DNA of 17,221 nt from DATJPR01 sp035506295. Its GTDB lineage: Bacteria > Bacteroidota > Ignavibacteria > UBA10030 > UBA6906. The DNA lies in contig DATJPR010000255.1 of assembly GCA_035506295.1 (NCBI GenBank), positions 1 to 17,221 of the forward strand, written 5' to 3'. Position numbers and translations under genes: made by a program. The stretch's first letter is position 1; every line of letters begins with the position of its first letter. Positions 1 through 8,038 of this stretch are shown piece by piece. The notes beneath the pieces were generated by a model. It did no database searches. It was not told the DNA's origin and worked only from the letters and a program-made list of their open reading frames with translations.

Positions 1-678
1 CGAAAGCGGAACACCGGGAACATCGACGACCGGATCGTACGTGCCGTTATGATCAACATCGGTGAACGGCGCGCCTTGCGCTGCGGGCCAGTTCTGCCAG
101 TCAAGCCAATATTGCTGCAGGATTTGCGCGGCGGGAACGGATTCATACCTCCCAATAAATGGGACCTCGCTGTTTTGGATGATGGACAATTCCCCGGCCG
201 CTCTGGGATCCGCCGGATCGGTGACACCGGGGATCGGGGGGATATCAGGTCGGACTCGGTAGATCCGGTTCGTGGGGTTGGCGGGGTTGTCCGCGACCGG
301 AGGGGTCGAATTTGTGCCTCGACTGAGAATCGGTCCAGCCTGCAGCGCCTTCCGATACATTGAGCCGCCGGTCTTCAGTGTGCCGGCCTGATAGCAACCC
401 CAGACGATGCCATCTTCGTAGACGACGTGCTTGTTGTCCCCCCTTTGCCACTCGAGCCCTTCATTATCGGAGCTGTAAGGATTGTAGGCGCCATCCCCGT
501 TGTTGCCGTAGTAACTAAAGATCTTGTTGATCAACACGGGGTGGTACACATCATCGGAAGTGGTTTTCGAAACGGCAGCAGGGTTTGTTGCCTTCCCGGG
601 GTCACCAGCAATGGCCGAAGCGGAGATCAAAAGAAGTCCGAACACAGGGAGAGCGATGAATGACATTCGCGTTTTCAT
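1..678 (-). CDS. Secreted protein of unknown function, 5' part only (cut by window edge)
   Basis: The frame is open from the ATG at 678 down to base 1, giving 226 complete codons and no stop, so the gene continues beyond the left edge. Residues 1-24 form a clean signal peptide (basic MKTR start, hydrophobic core, A-I-A before G25). The mature part is rich in Asn, Gly, Asp and Tyr, and near residues 207-216 it has a DVDHNGTYDP stretch that resembles calcium-binding Asp/Asn-Gly loops of extracellular proteins. An AAGAAGG ribosome site lies at 688-694, 9 nt before the ATG, and a good promoter lies at 697-727. Openings of this kind occur in large exported proteins of Ignavibacteria-like bacteria that end in a sorting domain, but the C-terminus is not visible here, so export by type IX secretion is inference. 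It is divergent from the TonB receptor gene. No enzymatic function can be assigned. Confidence 0.85.
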   Translation of the reverse strand, partial: MKTRMSFIALPVFGLLLISASAIAGDPGKATNPAAVSKTTSDDVYHPVLINKIFSYYGNNGDGAYNPYSSDNEGLEWQRGDNKHVVYEDGIVWGCYQAGTLKTGGSMYRKALQAGPILSRGTNSTPPVADNPANPTNRIYRVRPDIPPIPGVTDPADPRAAGELSIIQNSEVPFIGRYESVPAAQILQQYWLDWQNWPAAQGAPFTDVDHNGTYDPVVDVPGVPLS

Positions 679-696
679 GTCATAACACCTTCTTCA

Positions 697-727
697 CAAA
701 ACTACCCTTTTCCTTCAAGCATGTCAA
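697..727 (-). promoter_or_regulatory. Promoter, TTGACA-N17-TAGTTTTG, for the left-edge secreted protein gene
   Basis: On the minus strand TTGACA (722-727) is followed after exactly 17 nt by TAGTTTTG (697-704). The second box fits both a -10 position and the Bacteroidota -7 consensus TAnnTTTG. The expected start is near 690-693, which would give a very short leader that begins at or inside the AAGAAGG ribosome site, so the true start could differ by a few bases. Confidence 0.55.
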
Positions 728-820
728 GAATCTGTGACGAGCGGCACAACGAGAGATGAAAGCCTCCGAATCCCAACGGCTGCTTTCATTTGAGGATTGC
801 GTGAGGAAACGAATTCCAAT

Positions 821-849
821 TTGCATTTCTTGTTTTTGGGGTCTATCGT
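821..849 (+). promoter_or_regulatory. Weak promoter candidate for the TonB receptor gene
   Basis: TTGCAT (821-826) and TATCGT (844-849) are separated by 17 nt, the same spacing as the better promoters in this window. The -10 box matches the consensus in only four of six positions. It would give a leader of about 215 nt whose first bases form the hairpin at 862-878. Confidence 0.25.
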
Positions 850-861
850 TACCTTGAAAAC

Positions 862-878
862 TCGGTCTGAGAGACCGA
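862..878. repeat. Perfect inverted repeat TCGGTCT-GAG-AGACCGA
   Basis: Seven perfect base pairs with a 3-nt spacer. After one mismatch the flanking A and T runs can extend the pairing (857-860 with 880-883, mostly). It could be an operator dyad or an early leader hairpin of the receptor transcript. It is not an obvious terminator, because no gene ends before it on either strand. Confidence 0.45.
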
Positions 879-1072
879 ATTTCCAATGCGAGCATGACAT
901 CCACCTCCCCGGGATCAAGATCGGGACCAATACGTTCCGAAGATTCGGGTCCTTCTTGCCCACCATCAAGACCGCCCCGCTGACAACAGATGGCTCATTA
1001 CGAAGACAGCCGTTGGAGTATCGCGCTGCTGTCGGTGCTGACCAACACCCTGCGATATCTGATCGCAATACG

Positions 1073-3619
1073 ATGCTGAGAGCATTCGCTCAAAATCCAG
1101 CGGGCTGGGGATGCGTTGCACTTATTCTGCTGACAATGCATCAGACACCATGCCTTGCGGGGACGGCTGGAATCCTTGAGGGCATTGTGCGGGACAAGAA
1201 GACTTCGGAGGTCCTCCCTGGTGTGGTCGTCGAAATCCAAGCACTGAAACGAGGGTCGACGACCGGGCCCGAAGGTCGCTTTGAGTTCCATAACATCCCT
1301 TCCGCCACCTACGATGTCCGCTTCGCACTCGTCGGCTACCGGACGCTGATTCTGAAAGGCGTTGTCGTCAATGCCGATCTTCGAACGCGGCTTGACGTGG
1401 TTCTGGAGTCTTCGGAGATTTCCATCGGCGAAGTCGTGGTGACACAGCAGGCCCCGCTCGTCCATCCCGATGTGACAAGTTCCGCATATTTCGTCTCGAG
1501 CAACGAGATTCACGATCTTCCCCTGACTTCGGTGACGGACGTGGTCGGACTCAAAGCCGGAACGACGTTGGAAGGCAATATCCGAGGCGGAAGAAATACC
1601 GAGGTCGGGTACTTTGTCGATGGGCTCCCGGTGCAGAACTTGATGAGCGGCGGTCTCGGCTTACAGCTACCGCCGAATTCTGTCACGAATCTGAGCATAT
1701 ACACCGGAGGCTTCGAAGCGGAATATGGCAATTCGCTCTCCGGTGTTATCAACATCGTAACAAAAACGGGGGGAAATGAGCACGAGTTTTTCCTGCGGGC
1801 GCTGGAAGACAACCTCCTCGGCGGCACGCAGGTCAGCAAAGAAAAGGAAGTGGAACTCTCTGCGTCGGGCCCGATGGTCCGCGACCGGCTCTTCTACACG
1901 CTGAGTCTTGACGGCTCGATAAGCGGCACGCGCTGGTGGCAGGACTTCGAACGGATCTTCGCTGAACCTATCGATAATCAGCTCAGCGGCTTTGGCAAGC
2001 TTGAATACCAGTTCTCGCCGACGATGCGCCTCGATGCAGAAGTCTTGTTCTTCCTCCACCAGTGGCGTGACTACGACTTCAGCTGGCGGTTGGATCTCAA
2101 CGGTCTTCCGGCCGAACGGCGGACGGCGTATCGCTTCGCGGTCATCCTCACGGATTCTCCGTCGGAATCGTTCTTTTATGACCTGAGCCTCTGCAATTAT
2201 CGTGCACGCTCCAATATCGGCGATGGGTCGAAAAACGATCTCCCTGTCAACAATCCCTATCAATACGATTTTTTCCTTCAGTACGTCATCAGCGGAAGCG
2301 AGGCCCTGTGGATGCGGTCTTTGCAGAACACCCTGACCGCGAAGTTCGATGGCACCTGGAGCCCGGCCGTCAATCATCTTATGAAGTTCGGGGCGGAGAT
2401 GAATTTCAATGACCTAACGTCCGACATCGTGAAGTACACGCCGAGGACAACCTACTTCGGCAGGCCGCTTGTCAACGAACCACAGCTCGATTTCAGCTCT
2501 ACATACTCTTACGGACCGCGAAGTGGGGGACTCTATATCTCTGACAAGATCGGCGGCATGGAAAAGAGAGGCTCGCTTCTCAACGTCGGATGCCGTTTCG
2601 ATTTCCTTGACCCTCGGGCCAGCCGGCCATCGATCAATCCCATTCTGATGGGTGATACGGCTTATGCGTATCAAGTGGCGGCTCCGGTCCGTGCTTCTCT
2701 CAAATACCGGTTCAGCCCCAGGGTCGGGCTCGGCCTGCAGGCAACGGAAAACAGTTACTTCTTCATTAATCTGGGATTCTATTTTCAGAATCCCCTCTTT
2801 GATTATCTTTACACCGGGATCGATCGCGTTGCGCTCGAGAAGGGGTTCTCCGCGCTGTTGGGAAATCCGGACCTCGAACCCGAGGAATCGACACAGTGGG
2901 AATTGAGCTACCGGTACTCACTTCCCAACGAAATCGTCCTCTCTCTGGCGTACTTTCAGAAGACGACAACAAATCTCATCGACTCGAAAACCTTTGTTCA
3001 AGGGGACGTCAGAATCGCCGGGACATTTGGGTTTGCGCAATTTGTAAATGTTCCGGAGGCAAGCGCGTCCGGGTTGGAGATTGTCATCAGCCGGGACCGC
3101 GGCAAGTGGCTGACGGGGGAGGTCTCGTACACCTATATGGTAACGGAAGGGAACAGTGGAAGCGCGTTCGACGGATTTTATCTTGCGGAATACGGATTCA
3201 AACCGATTGTACGATCCTTTCCTTTGAGCTGGGACCAACGACACACTGTCAAAGCGTCGATCCGGTACGCTTCGGACAACGGATATCTCCTTGACCTGGT
3301 GCTGCACTGGCACACCGGAAGGCCGTACACCTATTATCCGACGTCGAACGGTTTTACAGCGTCCCCGGGCCAGGATTTCGTTCAGAACAACGCCCGCATG
3401 CCGGACTTCTTCAACATTGACTTCAAGATGCAGAAACATTTCAGTATGGACTGGTGGTCGAAGGCTGACTTCTCGCTCTTCGTGGACATCCGCAATCTCA
3501 CCAACGAATACAACACGGTGTGGATGGATTCGAATGGAAGGGAAGGCGGCGAATTGGGCGACCCGTCAGGACACACCATAGGAAGGCGAGCGCGATTTGG
3601 ACTCCAGGTATCTTTCTAA
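1073..3619 (+). CDS. TonB-dependent outer-membrane receptor with carboxypeptidase-regulatory-like domain
   Basis: The 848-residue protein starts with a signal peptide (hydrophobic core about 13-22, cleavage near the A-G at 29-30). A carboxypeptidase-regulatory-like beta-sandwich follows (about 33-113, LEGIVRDKKTSEVLPGVVVE opening). An EVVVT segment (120-124) leads into a plug domain (about 120-232, with FVDGLPVQN and the plug-end SGVINIVTKTGG). The rest is a transmembrane beta-barrel ending in alternating aromatic strands and a terminal Phe (ARFGLQVSF), the usual outer-membrane insertion signal. Such receptors import a bound ligand using TonB energy; the ligand cannot be told. The start is placed at the ATG at 1073 because it begins the signal peptide. 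The frame is open upstream to a TTG at 797, but that extension lacks any signal, and no strong ribosome site is visible at either start. The next gene overlaps its end by 23 nt, so the two are probably co-transcribed. The partner is too short to be a SusD, so this is not a standard SusCD pair. Confidence 0.9.
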   Translation: MLRAFAQNPAGWGCVALILLTMHQTPCLAGTAGILEGIVRDKKTSEVLPGVVVEIQALKRGSTTGPEGRFEFHNIPSATYDVRFALVGYRTLILKGVVVNADLRTRLDVVLESSEISIGEVVVTQQAPLVHPDVTSSAYFVSSNEIHDLPLTSVTDVVGLKAGTTLEGNIRGGRNTEVGYFVDGLPVQNLMSGGLGLQLPPNSVTNLSIYTGGFEAEYGNSLSGVINIVTKTGGNEHEFFLRALEDNLLGGTQVSKEKEVELSASGPMVRDRLFYTLSLDGSISGTRWWQDFERIFAEPIDNQLSGFGKLEYQFSPTMRLDAEVLFFLHQWRDYDFSWRLDLNGLPAERRTAYRFAVILTDSPSESFFYDLSLCNYRARSNIGDGSKNDLPVNNPYQYDFFLQYVISGSEALWMRSLQNTLTAKFDGTWSPAVNHLMKFGAEMNFNDLTSDIVKYTPRTTYFGRPLVNEPQLDFSSTYSYGPRSGGLYISDKIGGMEKRGSLLNVGCRFDFLDPRASRPSINPILMGDTAYAYQVAAPVRASLKYRFSPRVGLGLQATENSYFFINLGFYFQNPLFDYLYTGIDRVALEKGFSALLGNPDLEPEESTQWELSYRYSLPNEIVLSLAYFQKTTTNLIDSKTFVQGDVRIAGTFGFAQFVNVPEASASGLEIVISRDRGKWLTGEVSYTYMVTEGNSGSAFDGFYLAEYGFKPIVRSFPLSWDQRHTVKASIRYASDNGYLLDLVLHWHTGRPYTYYPTSNGFTASPGQDFVQNNARMPDFFNIDFKMQKHFSMDWWSKADFSLFVDIRNLTNEYNTVWMDSNGREGGELGDPSGHTIGRRARFGLQVSF

Positions 3620-4223
3620 GCTCCGGGCGTATGGAGCGGCTGTTCTCCTTGCATCGGCGCTCGCGGCTGGTGTGGGCTGTGACGAATCTCTGCCCCCCGT
3701 CACAGAACCATCGAACGTGCTCACAACGTCTCTGTCACTTAATCTGGGGGTGAACAAGTTTGTCTACATGTCGAACAACATGGCGCCGTCCGGAAACGAT
3801 GGCGCCGTCGACGTGAAAGTGACCAACGTCTATAAAGATGCACTTTCCGATTCCGAGGGGGTCGATGTAAACGTCGTGATCTACCAGACAAGTCATCCTG
3901 AGCGGCGGGACACGATTGTATGTGATCGGCAAGCCGTGGTGAACCAATCCCTGTTCTACATCTACCTTCTCGCAATTCCGCCCGGTCAGACGCTGGAGAT
4001 CATGAAACAGTGGACGCATTCGTTTCTCGACAGCACAGGGTGGGTACCGTTTTGGAAAGTCGCCGACCTCGACTCGACGATCGATGTTTCCGGGCGGAGT
4101 ATCGGCGTGTACAAGGTCACATTCACGGTGAGTGCTACCGTTCGCGTATTCAAAACCCGGCCGACGGAGAGTGTTCCTCCACAAAAGTTTACCGTGTACT
4201 ACAGGACCGACGGGCCATCATGA
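3597..4223 (+). CDS. Probable lipoprotein, Ig-like fold, partner of the TonB receptor
   Basis: A 208-residue protein with a basic N-terminus, a hydrophobic stretch (residues 12-27) and Cys28 followed by Asp-Glu. The acidic residues after Cys fit surface-export signals known for Bacteroidota lipoproteins, but the lipobox (G-V-G-C) is weak, lacking the usual Leu at -3. The mature part is beta-rich with no recognised family; alternating hydrophobic strands suggest one Ig-like domain. The start is a TTG that overlaps the receptor stop by 23 nt. GGAAGG lies 10 nt upstream, and no ATG or GTG in frame would keep the signal sequence. The overlap suggests translational coupling and a shared role at the outer membrane. 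It is much shorter than a SusD protein, so calling it a ligand-binding accessory is inference only. Confidence 0.72.
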   Translation: MDSRYLSKLRAYGAAVLLASALAAGVGCDESLPPVTEPSNVLTTSLSLNLGVNKFVYMSNNMAPSGNDGAVDVKVTNVYKDALSDSEGVDVNVVIYQTSHPERRDTIVCDRQAVVNQSLFYIYLLAIPPGQTLEIMKQWTHSFLDSTGWVPFWKVADLDSTIDVSGRSIGVYKVTFTVSATVRVFKTRPTESVPPQKFTVYYRTDGPS

Positions 4224-4421
4224 GGAGATGAGTGGTTCGCCCCCTCGATCTGTTCTGCAACAGTCCATTGTCAACATCGTACTATAACATGGTGAGCGTT
4301 GTACTCGATACCCAAGGAGCGTCCTTTGAGAATAGGGCGCGAACTCCCCTCTGTTGTCAGCGGGTTCCTCAACTCCATGCCGAGCACAGAGTAATCATTC
4401 CCATCAGCTAATGAGACTCCA

Positions 4422-5381
4422 ATGAAGAAATACGATCTGGCCCGATGCACGATACTTCCCATCGCGATCCTGCTGTTCTGTGTCACCGGCAGGGTGTTTC
4501 CCATGACGCCCGATCCCGAGGGCGCTCCGCTTGCCAAAGGGGAACACACCGCCAAGATCAACGGCCTTACATTGTCGTACACCGTGGCAGGGTCCGGACC
4601 GGTGTGCATCCACCCAACCCCGGGTTGGGGACCGAGCAGTGAGCTCTATTCATTGTCATTGAAGCCGCTTGAGCAGAAGTTCACCATGGTGTATCTGGAC
4701 ACGCGCGGATGTGGCCGGTCGGAGAAGCCCGCCCTCAATGCATTAGCCATGAAGGATCTCGTCCAGGACCTCGAAGGGTTGCGGAAACACCTGGGAGTCG
4801 ACTCCGTATGGCTCATGGGGCACTCGGACGGAGGGCTCATCATTTTGAACTACGCGTTCTCCTACGCCGGGCACGTGAGGGGTTTGATAGTGGTCGACGC
4901 TCCCTTAGGAGGCGGCGATCAAAGCGGTGAGCGGTTCAAAAAGCTTCAGCTCAGGAAGAACGAACCATGGTTTCCCGAAGCGTTCAAAGCCTTTCAGGCA
5001 GAACCCAAATCGCAGGAAGAGTTCACCGCTTCGATGCACACCATCATGCCGTTTTTCTTCTGGTCAATCGAGAATCTGAAGAAGAACCAGGAAGTCTTCG
5101 ACAAAACGGACGTCTCCTTCTATGCCCGGCGTGGCCGAGGATCGTCTGATCAATCGACTGCCGACCTGGCGTCATTCTATCCGGTGATGACGATACCGAC
5201 GCTCATCATCATGGGGAGCGATGACTTTGTCTGTTCGCAGTCTGCGTGCGAAGCAATTCAAAAAGAGATCCGCCATTCGCAGCTGCTCGTCATCAAGAAC
5301 GCCGGGCACTTCCCATGGATGGAGCAGCAGGAAGAGTTTTTCGGAGGGATCAACAAATTTGTGATGCCTTACCTGCAATGA
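4422..5381 (+). CDS. Secreted alpha/beta hydrolase, proline-iminopeptidase-like
   Basis: The 319-residue protein has the alpha/beta-hydrolase order. An oxyanion-loop region (residues 64-70, HPTPGWG) is followed by a DTRGCGRSEKP strand-turn (93-103), the nucleophile elbow GHSDGG with Ser135, the acid at Asp268 in GSDD, and the catalytic His296 in NAGHFPWMEQ. Spacing and motifs fit the prolyl-aminopeptidase/haloalkane-hydrolase-like branch; the substrate cannot be fixed. Unlike most cytoplasmic relatives it begins with a signal-peptide-like sequence (MKKYDLARC, then a hydrophobic core to about residue 22), so it is probably periplasmic. The oxyanion loop has HPTPGWG where the classical family has HGGPG. 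The ribosome site is weak. It lies 198 bp after the lipoprotein gene and 171 bp before the permease, on the same strand, without a clear promoter, so operon membership is uncertain. Confidence 0.85.
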   Translation: MKKYDLARCTILPIAILLFCVTGRVFPMTPDPEGAPLAKGEHTAKINGLTLSYTVAGSGPVCIHPTPGWGPSSELYSLSLKPLEQKFTMVYLDTRGCGRSEKPALNALAMKDLVQDLEGLRKHLGVDSVWLMGHSDGGLIILNYAFSYAGHVRGLIVVDAPLGGGDQSGERFKKLQLRKNEPWFPEAFKAFQAEPKSQEEFTASMHTIMPFFFWSIENLKKNQEVFDKTDVSFYARRGRGSSDQSTADLASFYPVMTIPTLIIMGSDDFVCSQSACEAIQKEIRHSQLLVIKNAGHFPWMEQQEEFFGGINKFVMPYLQ

Positions 5382-5552
5382 GCCTTGACAATTGGCCGCA
5401 GCAAGCACAACCGTCCGGAAATGAACAGAGAGTGTATCGCCGGCGGACACCCGTTGTGCCAACAACGCTAAATGCCTCTCAATTCCCATATGCTTTCCGT
5501 TCACCACAGTGGCCTCGTTTTTGCAGCAAAGAGGATTGCGAGGTAATACGCC

Positions 5553-7964
5553 ATGCTGAAAAACTATTTCCGTGTCGCGCTCCGTATCCTTTTCCGTCAC
5601 AAAGGGTACAGCATCATCAATATTGCGGGATTGTCCGTCGGGATAAGTTGTTTTCTCCTGGCGCTGCTTCTCGTTATGGATGAGCTTTCGTATGACCGGT
5701 TCCATGAGCACGCCGAGTCAATCTACCGTGTGCGGGTCGACGCCTGGGTGGGGGACAGGGAGTACCACACGGCACGCAGCAGCGCCCCTGTTACTCCGGC
5801 ATTGTTGGCGGCCGTTCCGGGGGTCGAGGCGGTGGCTCGCATCCGGGTTGTCGGCGATCGCGCGATCCGGTACGAGGACAGGGCGTTCAATGAAACGCGC
5901 TTCTATTTCGTCGATTCCACCATCTTCAAGGTGTTCACCTTCCAGCCCGTCGAAGGGGACATGAAGAGTTTTCTCACCAGGCCCGGCGACGTCGTCGTCA
6001 CCGAGGAAACGGCCCACAAGTACTTCGGCAATTCCACCGCGCTCGGAAAGACCTTCATCGTTGACGGCAACTTCCCGATTACCGTCTGCGGCGTCGTCAA
6101 GGCCTTCCCGTCAGAGTCGCACTGGCATTTCGATTTCCTGTGCGCGAAATCCACACGTGACTTCGGCGACGAACAAGATTGGTTCGGCAACAATTGGCAC
6201 ACCTACGTCCGTCTCAAGGAGGGCGTCTCAGCTGCGCAGGCGGAAGAGGCATTAAGCGGAGTCACCGTGAAGTACGTCATCCCGCGCCTTCAGGAGGTCT
6301 TCGGGATATCCGCCCGCGGCGTGCCCGGAGGGACTCTGCCGTATCGCTTCGTCTTCCAACCTCTGACGGACATCCATCTCTTCTCTCATCTCGACGAGGA
6401 GTTTGAGTCGAACGGGATGTTTACGACAGTGCTGATGTTCGGCATCGTCGGTGTTCTTGTGCTGATGATTGCCTGCATCAACATCATGAACCTCAATGCC
6501 GCACGATCGGCACAACGTGCGAAGGAAGTGGGGATTCGAAAAGTCCTGGGATCGGGGCGCGGTCAGCTCATCCAATTGTTCCTGAGCGAAACCTTCATCC
6601 TCTCCTTGGTGGCGCTTCTGGTGAGCCTCGCGACGATAGAACTGATCCTCCCGACATTCAACAGCATGACGGGGAGGCTCCTTTCTCTGGAGATGGTCGG
6701 CGTGCCGCTCCTGATCTCCGGATTGGTGCTCCTGATGATCCTCGTCGCGGCGTTGGCCGGGACCATTCCGGCAGTGGTTCTCTCGGCGTTCACTCCCGTC
6801 AAGGTGCTCAAAGGGCAGATGACGAAGGGCACGCAGGGGACAATGCTCAGGAGCATTCTCGTCGTCACGCAATTTGCGGTATCGATCGCCCTCATGCTCG
6901 GGACGGTGGTCGTGTTCCGGCAGGTGCAGTTCATGCGAACGCGGGATCTGGGGTATGACAAGAGCAATCTCCTGGTGGTGGACAATACCTGGCGGCTCAG
7001 CGACCGCTGCGAGGCGTTCAGGCAGGCATTGCTGCAGAGGCCGGGAATCGTCGACGCCGCATTCACGCAAAATCTTCCCGGCAAGGACATCAGCAGCGGC
7101 CTGTTCCGGGCTGAAGGCCAGGAGCGGTCCCAGTTGATGATGCTCCGCCAGTTGTTCGCGGGGCGGAACTACCTCAGCATGCTCGGCGTGAAGCTCCGGG
7201 AAGGACGTTTCATCTCAAATGATATCAGCACCGATTCTTCGGACGTGGTGCTGGTGAACGCGTCTGCGGCCAGGATGCTCGGATATGAACATCCGATAGG
7301 GAGGAAGGTGATCGGGTATTTCGGCCCCCAGGAGAGGCCGTTCACGATCGTCGGGGTCACGGAGGATTTTCATTACGAACCTCTCTATCAGCCGATTCTT
7401 CCGATGGTCGTGATGGTGTCGCGGGGCGAACCTACCCGGATCGTGTTGCGTGTGCAGGGGAACCTTCACGATGTCGTGGAAGACGTCGGCAAGCAGTGGG
7501 CGGCCTTCAGCGGCAATCAGCCGCTCACATGGTACTTCCTGGACGAACGCATCGACCGCTATTACCGGCGAGACGAGGCGGTCGGAACATTGTTCGGCAT
7601 TCTCTCATCGCTCGGGATTTTTCTCTCCTGCCTCGGCTTGCTGGGTTTGACCATGCATGCCACGGAACGGCGAAGGAAGGAAATGGGAATTCGTAAAGTG
7701 CTTGGCGCATCGGTGTCGGGTCTTGGCATTCTCCTCGTGAGGGAATTCGTAAAGCTTGTGGCGATTGCCGTCGTGATCGCATGGCCGGTCGCGTACCTCT
7801 TCATGCACGGGTGGCTGGACACGTTTGCCTACAGAATAGACCAGCGGCCGGTGGACTTTGCGCTTGCAGGGCTCGTCGCCTTAAGTATTGCACTGTCCAC
7901 GGTAGCCTATCACGTACGGAAGGTGGCGGTCGCCAACCCCGTAGAGAGCCTGAGGTATGAATAA
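5553..7964 (+). CDS. MacB/FtsX-type ABC transporter permease, double-module
   Basis: An 803-residue inner-membrane protein with two tandem MacB-periplasmic-core plus FtsX modules. Transmembrane helix 1 (about 20-42) precedes a periplasmic domain (about 45-285), then come helices near 290-312, 343-368, 383-411 and 432-455. A second periplasmic domain (about 460-670) is followed by helices near 678-702, 730-750 and 768-787. The cytoplasmic coupling motif is duplicated: RAKEVGIRKVLGS at 322-334 and RRKEMGIRKVLGA at 707-719. Full-length single-chain permeases of about 800 residues are common in Bacteroidota and Acidobacteriota. They pair with a LolD/MacB-like ATPase to move lipoproteins, peptides or drugs by mechanotransmission. 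No ATPase gene is present in this window. The ATG at 5553 has GAGGT 8 nt upstream. It is convergent with the kinase gene, with 74 bp between the stops and no convincing terminator there. Confidence 0.92.
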   Translation: MLKNYFRVALRILFRHKGYSIINIAGLSVGISCFLLALLLVMDELSYDRFHEHAESIYRVRVDAWVGDREYHTARSSAPVTPALLAAVPGVEAVARIRVVGDRAIRYEDRAFNETRFYFVDSTIFKVFTFQPVEGDMKSFLTRPGDVVVTEETAHKYFGNSTALGKTFIVDGNFPITVCGVVKAFPSESHWHFDFLCAKSTRDFGDEQDWFGNNWHTYVRLKEGVSAAQAEEALSGVTVKYVIPRLQEVFGISARGVPGGTLPYRFVFQPLTDIHLFSHLDEEFESNGMFTTVLMFGIVGVLVLMIACINIMNLNAARSAQRAKEVGIRKVLGSGRGQLIQLFLSETFILSLVALLVSLATIELILPTFNSMTGRLLSLEMVGVPLLISGLVLLMILVAALAGTIPAVVLSAFTPVKVLKGQMTKGTQGTMLRSILVVTQFAVSIALMLGTVVVFRQVQFMRTRDLGYDKSNLLVVDNTWRLSDRCEAFRQALLQRPGIVDAAFTQNLPGKDISSGLFRAEGQERSQLMMLRQLFAGRNYLSMLGVKLREGRFISNDISTDSSDVVLVNASAARMLGYEHPIGRKVIGYFGPQERPFTIVGVTEDFHYEPLYQPILPMVVMVSRGEPTRIVLRVQGNLHDVVEDVGKQWAAFSGNQPLTWYFLDERIDRYYRRDEAVGTLFGILSSLGIFLSCLGLLGLTMHATERRRKEMGIRKVLGASVSGLGILLVREFVKLVAIAVVIAWPVAYLFMHGWLDTFAYRIDQRPVDFALAGLVALSIALSTVAYHVRKVAVANPVESLRYE

Positions 7965-8038
7965 CGTTGAGGGCTTGGCTTGCGCAAAACGGGAATTTCT
8001 TTGATTGATCCAGATCCCGAGGTGTGGGGACCGCAGCA

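Larger units (their letters stand above)
679..1072. other. Divergent intergenic region, no gene supported
   Basis: This 394-bp stretch separates the left-edge gene (minus) from the TonB receptor (plus). The receptor frame is open upstream to a TTG at 797, but the extra 92 residues have no signal peptide or family resemblance and are followed by a proper signal peptide at 1073. Open frames on the minus strand here overlap the promoter at 697-727 and resemble no protein I know. It holds that minus promoter, a weak plus-strand promoter candidate (821-849) and a perfect 7-bp hairpin (862-878). Confidence 0.6.

Noticed and set aside
724..1068. Minus-strand open frame of 114 codons
   Set aside because: It covers the promoter region of the left-edge gene, has no signal, domain or ribosome site, and lies in a divergent regulatory gap.
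797..1072. N-terminal extension of the TonB receptor from a TTG at 797
   Set aside because: It puts 92 residues of atypical composition before a clear signal peptide at 1073; no domain or ribosome site supports it.
1667..2377. Long minus-strand frame inside the TonB receptor
   Set aside because: Charged, low-complexity composition typical of an antisense shadow; the plus-strand receptor is unmistakable.
4284..4289. TATAAC upstream of the hydrolase as a -10 box
   Set aside because: No acceptable -35 hexamer lies 16-18 nt upstream.
5385..5413. TTGACA 168 bp before the permease ATG
   Set aside because: The hexamer at the right distance (17 nt) is CAACCG, with no -10 resemblance.
6252..7070. 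272-codon minus-strand frame inside the permease
   Set aside because: His/Arg/Glu-rich shadow of the FtsX permease coding sequence.
7965..8038. Terminator between the convergent permease and kinase genes
   Set aside because: Only a 5-bp CGGGA/TCCCG pairing with a long loop and no T-run was found.
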